NCBI RefSeq assembly: GCF_900108915.1
Contig: NZ_FNYH01000012.1
Coordinates: 1 to 58,659 of the forward strand
DNA: 58,659 nucleotides
Direction of reading: 5' to 3'
DNA from: Allopseudospirillum japonicum
GTDB taxonomy: Bacteria; Pseudomonadota; Gammaproteobacteria; Pseudomonadales; Halomonadaceae
This document shows positions 54,413 through 58,659 of the stretch, piece after piece. A program made the position numbers and the translations under genes. Every line of letters starts with the position of its first letter. Positions within the stretch are counted from its first letter, which is position 1. The notes under the pieces were generated by a model. It did no database searches. It was given only the letters and a program-made list of their open reading frames with translations, and was not told where the DNA came from.

Positions 54413-55972
54413 ATGTTTACGCCAGATATAATAAAAACGATTGCTCGCGCTAATACCAATACAATCAACCAAGCTTTATCAAGAAGAGTGGCCCGCCATC
54501 CAAATAAGACCGCATTAATTTATAAACAACGGCATTGGAGTTTTGCACAATTAGAGCAAGGCATTGATCGAGTGGCACAAGGGCTACATGAGCAAGGGCT
54601 GCGTAAAGGAGACCGTGTAGCGGCTTACGGTAAAAATTCAGATGCTTATCTTCTATTATGGCTAGCATGTGCCAAATTAGGACTCATTCATGTTCCAGTG
54701 AATTTTGCCTTAGTCAAAGAGGAGCTACTCTATATATTGCATCAGTCTGGTGCGAAGGCTTTATTTTCTGATCCTAGTTTACAAGTTCACATTGAAGCAA
54801 TTGATCAAGAGATGAGTCTAAATTTACATGGCAGTTTACAAGAAGGAAATACACAACTCGATATTTTATCTTTAGCCATGCGTGATAAAGTCATCCAACT
54901 TCCAGAGGTTGCAATACAAGAAACGGATGTTGTACAAATTCTTTATACCTCAGGTACTACTTCAGACCCTAAAGGGGCAATGCATACGCATCGATCCTTA
55001 ATGGCGGAATATTTAAGCTGTATGCAACATCTTGATATTGATATGCAAGAGCGCGCATTAGCTGCTTTACCTCTATATCACTCAGCACAAATGCATGTAT
55101 TTACTATGCCAACATTACTTGCAGGTGGATTGACTTACCTAATTGATACACCCACCGCAGATAATATATTGGACAAATTAAAAACACATCAGTTAACCAG
55201 CTTTTTTGCGCCACCTACATTATGGATTGCTTTATTAAGACACCCAGCATTTGTTGATCAAGATTTAAAAGGATTGCAGAAAATTTATTATGGCGCTTCT
55301 ATTATGCCTGAGTCCGTTGTGCATGAATTAGAAGAACGCCTGCCGCAAGCAGGTTTATATAATTGTTATGGACAAAGTGAAATTGCGCCTTTGGCCAGTG
55401 TGCTCAGGCCTGAAGAGCATAAACAGCGTCCTACCTCTTGTGGCCAACCTTTGGCTTCTGTGTGGAGTCGTATTATTGATCCTGTTACGGGTGAAGATTG
55501 TGCTTTTGGTCAGCAAGGGGAGCTAGTGCACCAATCGCCACAATTAATGGTAGGTTATTGGAATAAACCAAAAGAAACCGCAGAAGCTTTTAAAGATGGC
55601 TGGTTTCACTCGGGTGATTTGGCGGTACAAGATGAGCAAGGCTATTTGTATATTGTTGACCGTATCAAAGATGTGGTGAATACGGGAGGCATTTTGGTAG
55701 CAAGTCGTGATGTTGAAGAAGTTTTCTATCGGCATCCGGATATTGCAGAAGTGGCCGTGATTGGTGTTCCTGATGAGAAATGGATTGAAGCCATTGCCGC
55801 TGTAGTGGTTCTTAAGCCAGAAGCAAACACGCATGCACAAGCTTTATTAGCCTATGCAGGTGAGCACTTAGCAAAGTTTAAAGTGCCGAAACAGATTCAT
55901 TTTGTGGCGCATTTACCTAAAAATACCGCGGGGAAATTGCTGAAACGTCAACTAAGAGACATGTTTAGCTAG
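54413..55972 (+). CDS. Acyl-CoA synthetase (AMP-forming)
   Basis: A 519-residue ANL-superfamily ligase. The P-loop-like YTSGTTSDPKGAMHTH, the NCYGQSE motif, the A8 hinge IVDRIKDVVNTGG and the C-terminal Lys in PKNTAGKLLKRQLR are present. It would activate a fatty or aromatic acid to its CoA ester, feeding the dehydrogenase and thiolase encoded just before. The 64-bp gap to the thiolase gene shows no terminator. Substrate specificity is unknown. Confidence 0.93.
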   Translation: MFTPDIIKTIARANTNTINQALSRRVARHPNKTALIYKQRHWSFAQLEQGIDRVAQGLHEQGLRKGDRVAAYGKNSDAYLLLWLACAKLGLIHVPVNFALVKEELLYILHQSGAKALFSDPSLQVHIEAIDQEMSLNLHGSLQEGNTQLDILSLAMRDKVIQLPEVAIQETDVVQILYTSGTTSDPKGAMHTHRSLMAEYLSCMQHLDIDMQERALAALPLYHSAQMHVFTMPTLLAGGLTYLIDTPTADNILDKLKTHQLTSFFAPPTLWIALLRHPAFVDQDLKGLQKIYYGASIMPESVVHELEERLPQAGLYNCYGQSEIAPLASVLRPEEHKQRPTSCGQPLASVWSRIIDPVTGEDCAFGQQGELVHQSPQLMVGYWNKPKETAEAFKDGWFHSGDLAVQDEQGYLYIVDRIKDVVNTGGILVASRDVEEVFYRHPDIAEVAVIGVPDEKWIEAIAAVVVLKPEANTHAQALLAYAGEHLAKFKVPKQIHFVAHLPKNTAGKLLKRQLRDMFS

Positions 55973-56000
55973 TGCAGTAAAAGTTTTATTTGATGGATAA

Positions 56001-56039
56001 AAACGGGATGGCTTGCTTAGCAGGAAATCCCGTTTTTTT
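56001..56039 (+). terminator. Intrinsic terminator of the acyl-CoA operon
   Basis: AAACGGGAT and ATCCCGTTT form a 9-bp stem with a 17-nt loop, followed by a T run. It lies 28 bp past the ligase stop. Confidence 0.92.
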
Positions 56040-56104
56040 GTCTCTTCTCTATCAAAATCGAGTTATAGTGTAAAATGTAAATAGCTAAACAAGGAAAAGA
56101 TGCT

Positions 56105-56560
56105 ATGACATTCCAATGGCTCTATTGGCACTGGCTGGTACTTGGTATCATCTTGATGATGGCGGAAATTTTTATACCAACGTTTACTTTACTTGGGCTG
56201 GGTATCGGTGCCGTCGCAGCAAGTTTAGCGCTCGCTTACTGGCCAGAATTGCCACTTGCGTGGCAGTTGATTCTTTGGGCTTGTACTTCTGCAGCAGTCA
56301 TTTTTGCTTGGGTGTTTTGGGTAAAACCTAAAATAGGCATACGCACCCAAGCAGGAGATGCGCGTGCGGCCTTGATAGGTCAGCATGGGCAAGTAGTTAG
56401 TTTACCAAAAGATCACGTGCATGGGCGCTTGCGTTTTCATCTGCCTATTTTAGGCGATGATGAATGGGATTTTATTTGTGAGGATACGGTTATTTTAGGT
56501 GATAAGCTTCTTGTTGTAGAAATCAACGGTAATACTTTAATCGCTCAGAAAGAAAAATAA
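56105..56560 (+). CDS. NfeD-family membrane protein (short form)
   Basis: A 151-residue protein with two or three membrane segments (about 10-75) followed by a cytoplasmic OB-fold NfeD domain (about 85-148, GQHGQVVSLPKDHVHGRLRF and DEWDFICEDT). The serine-protease domain of long NfeD proteins is absent. Such short forms pair with SPFH/stomatin proteins, and here the next gene, 24 bp on, is one. Together they probably organise membrane microdomains. Confidence 0.92.
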   Translation: MTFQWLYWHWLVLGIILMMAEIFIPTFTLLGLGIGAVAASLALAYWPELPLAWQLILWACTSAAVIFAWVFWVKPKIGIRTQAGDARAALIGQHGQVVSLPKDHVHGRLRFHLPILGDDEWDFICEDTVILGDKLLVVEINGNTLIAQKEK

Positions 56561-56584
56561 GATGATTGCCTTGGGAGAAATTTA

Positions 56585-57430
56585 ATGGACGCACTGATTG
56601 TTGCAGGAAGTATTGCTTTGTTAATTATTTTAACCTTGTTGATGGGGGTTAAAATTGTTCCTCAAGGAAGTAAATTTGTAATTCAGCGTTTAGGGAAGTT
56701 TCATCAAACGCTAGGCCCAGGATTGAACTTAATTGTACCTTATATAGATCAAGTGGCTTACAAGGTAACGACAAAAGATATTGTGATGGATGTCCCTTCA
56801 CAAGAAGTCATTACCCGAGACAATGTGGTCATTATTGCTAATGCAGTGGCTTATATTAACATTATTACCCCAGAAAAAGCAGTTTATGGTGTGGAAGATT
56901 ATCAGATAGCCATTCAAAATTTAGTACAAACTTCTCTGCGTTCGATTATTGGTGAGATGGGGCTGGATGATGCTTTGTCCTCACGAGATCAAATCAAAGC
57001 AAAGCTGAAAGTTGCTATTTCTAACGATATAGCAGATTGGGGGATTGTATTAAAAAGTGTAGAAATTCAAGATATTACGCCTTCGTCGACGATGCAGCAT
57101 GCAATGGAGGAACAAGCAGCGGCTGAGCGTCAACGCCGTGCAACGGTGACACGAGCAGAGGGAGAAAAATCCGCAGCGATTTTAGAAGCAGAAGGACGTT
57201 TGGAGGCTTCTAAAAGAGATGCAGAAGCACAAGTGGTGCTTGCACGTGCGAGTAAAGTAGCCATTGGCCATGTAGCGGAGGCAATTCAGGATAAAGAATT
57301 ACCTGTGATGTATATTTTAGGGGAAAAATATGTGAATGCATTACAGGATTTAGCCGTTTCAGAAAATACAAAAACTTTTGTTTTACCTGCAGATATTCTC
57401 AATGCGGTGCGTCATATGGTCAATCGGTAA
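56585..57430 (+). CDS. SPFH/stomatin-family protein (QmcA/paraslipin-like)
   Basis: A 281-residue protein: N-terminal membrane anchor (about 3-22), SPFH domain (about 25-185, PQGSKFVIQRLGKFHQTLGP, RSIIGEMGLDDALSSRD and LKSVEIQDITPS), then a charged coiled coil with ERQRRATVTRAEGEK. It forms oligomers at the inner membrane. The NfeD neighbour is its usual partner. It is close to E. coli QmcA/YbbK in type and length. Function in membrane quality control is likely but not specified by sequence. Confidence 0.93.
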   Translation: MDALIVAGSIALLIILTLLMGVKIVPQGSKFVIQRLGKFHQTLGPGLNLIVPYIDQVAYKVTTKDIVMDVPSQEVITRDNVVIIANAVAYINIITPEKAVYGVEDYQIAIQNLVQTSLRSIIGEMGLDDALSSRDQIKAKLKVAISNDIADWGIVLKSVEIQDITPSSTMQHAMEEQAAAERQRRATVTRAEGEKSAAILEAEGRLEASKRDAEAQVVLARASKVAIGHVAEAIQDKELPVMYILGEKYVNALQDLAVSENTKTFVLPADILNAVRHMVNR

Positions 57431-57469
57431 AAAAACCTGTATCTATTATGATCATCAAAAATAGACTAT

Positions 57470-57490
57470 CCCGCCACTTCAGGCGGGTTT
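57470..57490. terminator. Hairpin between convergent SPFH and zntB genes
   Basis: CCCGCC and GGCGGG form a perfect 6-bp stem with a 6-nt loop, followed by TTT on the plus strand, in a 65-bp convergent gap. Confidence 0.75.
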
Positions 57491-57495
57491 AATCT

Positions 57496-58467
57496 TTATA
57501 GCCAGCGCTTTTTACGGATCATTAAAACTAATACAATAACAAACATAAAAATTCCTGCACAAACCCACCAAAAGGCATAAGGATGATCAGCCCCTGGCAT
57601 TCCGCCTACATTGATACCTAATAAACCCGTGAAAAACCCCAAAGGTAGAAATATTGCAGTAATCATGGATAATAAATACATGCGTTGATTACCAAGTTCT
57701 GATAACTGGCTCAATATTTCTTCATGCATGACCATCGCACGCTCACGCATGGCATCTAAATCTTCTAAATAACGAATCAGGCGATCGGTTGTTTCACGAA
57801 TTTGTAAACGTTCGCTTTCTGTCAGCCCAATAAATTTTTCTGTATGCAGTCTAGTTAATGCATCGCGTTGTGGCGCAAGATAGCGGCGTAAGGTAATCAG
57901 GTGTCGACGTAGTGTCGATAACTCATTTTTTACTTCATCATGCCCGCCACTGAGGACTTTTTCTTCTAAATCCGCCAGCGTTTCTTCATAGCCTTCGATA
58001 GTATCACGCATACGCCAAGTTAAATTTTCTGTTAAAGCGGCAATAAACTCGCCCGGAGTGTTAGGAGCTTGCTGTTGCTCAATCCGGCGTAATAGATCTT
58101 GTACGGATTGTAATTGGCGTTTGCGAGTGCTGATAATGCGGTCTTTTTCTACCCAAAGACGAATTGAAACCATATCTTCTGGATCGGCTTCTGGATTGAG
58201 ATTAACGCCTCTTAATAAAAGTAGAAAACCATTTTGGAAAGGGGTGCATCGTGGACGAGTTTCTGTAGCAATTAAAGCTTCTACAATCATAGGATCTAAG
58301 TTAGCTGCTTCATTGAGCCAAGACTGTATTTCTGGCTCTGTATAATCTAAATGTAGCCACAGAAGACCTTCTTGTGCTTGCCAGGCGGGAATTTCCGATG
58401 CCTTCAATTGTTTCCCTTGATTTTTTTGAAACAAATAAGCGTACACTAACCCCGTATTGAGCTGCAT
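57496..58467 (-). CDS. zntB: CorA-family transporter, ZntB-like
   Basis: A 323-residue CorA-superfamily cation transporter. A large cytoplasmic N-terminal domain (1-255) ends in long stalk helices, followed by two C-terminal membrane helices (about 262-285 and 297-317). The loop motif GINVGGMPG replaces the GMN-type loop of Mg2+-carrying CorA in the ZntB fashion, pointing to Zn2+ transport. Early papers called ZntB an exporter; later work supports proton-coupled Zn2+ uptake. It is monocistronic. Confidence 0.9.
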   Translation of the reverse strand: MQLNTGLVYAYLFQKNQGKQLKASEIPAWQAQEGLLWLHLDYTEPEIQSWLNEAANLDPMIVEALIATETRPRCTPFQNGFLLLLRGVNLNPEADPEDMVSIRLWVEKDRIISTRKRQLQSVQDLLRRIEQQQAPNTPGEFIAALTENLTWRMRDTIEGYEETLADLEEKVLSGGHDEVKNELSTLRRHLITLRRYLAPQRDALTRLHTEKFIGLTESERLQIRETTDRLIRYLEDLDAMRERAMVMHEEILSQLSELGNQRMYLLSMITAIFLPLGFFTGLLGINVGGMPGADHPYAFWWVCAGIFMFVIVLVLMIRKKRWL

Positions 58468-58568
58468 AAAAATCGCCTAATTTTTAGCCCCAAGCCTCAA
58501 CTTGGGGATTATTGAACATTAAGCTTGCGCAATCTCGCCCTTTTAAGTGCGAGTCAAGCAAGAGGTAA

Positions 58569-58659
58569 TTAGTCTTTTATCTGACTTAAAGCGCGAGAAG
58601 TTTTAACGGCTCTTTCACTTGGCGGTGTATTTTGATTTTCGATGTACTGCTTAACAACA
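58569..58659 (-). CDS. C-terminal fragment of an unrecognised gene, cut by window edge
   Basis: The last 29 codons and TAA stop of a gene that enters from the right edge. The residues VVKQYIENQNTPPSERAVKT, followed by SRALSQIKD, look like a real hydrophilic helical C terminus, but I cannot name the family. A small hairpin (CCCCAAG/CTTGGGG, 58488-58507) lies between it and zntB and may be its terminator, though without a T run. The call depends on an uninterrupted frame continuing beyond the window. Confidence 0.4.
   Translation of the reverse strand, partial: VVKQYIENQNTPPSERAVKTSRALSQIKD

Overview
The window looks like chromosomal DNA of a marine or moderately halophilic, motile gammaproteobacterium, probably of the Oceanospirillales type. 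It has an ectABC ectoine operon, two chemoreceptors, a Vibrio-like TonB2 energy system, vitamin B12 uptake and nucleotide-loop genes, and gammaproteobacterial housekeeping genes (queC, folD, truC, nhaR). Base composition looks fairly even and clearly below 50% G+C (not computed). The only mobile element trace is the last 42 codons and right end of an IS200/IS605-type tnpB at the left edge. I see no tRNA, rRNA, CRISPR array or prophage.

Layout. 1-6.7 kb: tnpB remnant, a small orphan gene, then a four-gene minus-strand operon (circularly permuted ATP-grasp, alpha-E, an ATP-grasp/alpha-E fusion, transglutaminase) that resembles peptide-ligase gene sets of unknown product. 6.8-8.4 kb: nhaR and queC. 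8.5-13.2 kb: a TonB2-type operon (DUF3450, TtpC-like ExbB, ExbB, ExbD, TonB, TPR) behind a Fur-like site. 13.2-18.3 kb: an isolated type IV prepilin, a TAXI binding protein, a LysE/Lrp pair, a dCache chemoreceptor and a HopJ-family protein. 18.5-24.4 kb: a little-known signalling block: an EF-hand protein, a receiver-kinase hybrid, an acidic protein built of 113-residue repeats behind three tandem hairpins, and a PAS histidine kinase related to the first kinase. 24.7-27.6 kb: an SDR, a 2H phosphoesterase, and a bacterioferritin pair facing bfd. 27.7-32.4 kb: a NYN/LOTUS protein, a cobalamin riboswitch, btuB and btuM. 32.4-35.5 kb: PhoD-like phosphatase, truC, arsR. 35.7-39.1 kb: cobS, cobC and a cobU-cobT fusion. 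39.2-42.8 kb: an SDR and a zorA-zorB pair with no recognisable Zorya effector. 43.2-45.6 kb: ectABC. 45.8-50.7 kb: folD, a Cache chemoreceptor and a soluble lytic transglycosylase. 50.8-56 kb: an AraC regulator divergent from an acyl-CoA dehydrogenase/thiolase/acyl-CoA ligase operon. 56.1-58.7 kb: nfeD-SPFH pair, a ZntB-like transporter and the tail of an unrecognised gene.

How the genes fit together. The TonB2 system could energise BtuB; BtuM would carry cobalamin across the inner membrane, and CobUT, CobC and CobS would complete or remodel it. The bacterioferritin pair appears to divide labour: one subunit keeps the ferroxidase ligands, the other keeps the heme methionine. The best candidates for undescribed biology are the effector-less ZorAB pair, the ATP-grasp/alpha-E/transglutaminase operon with its apparently degenerate fused ATP-grasp, and the repeat protein lying between two related kinases.
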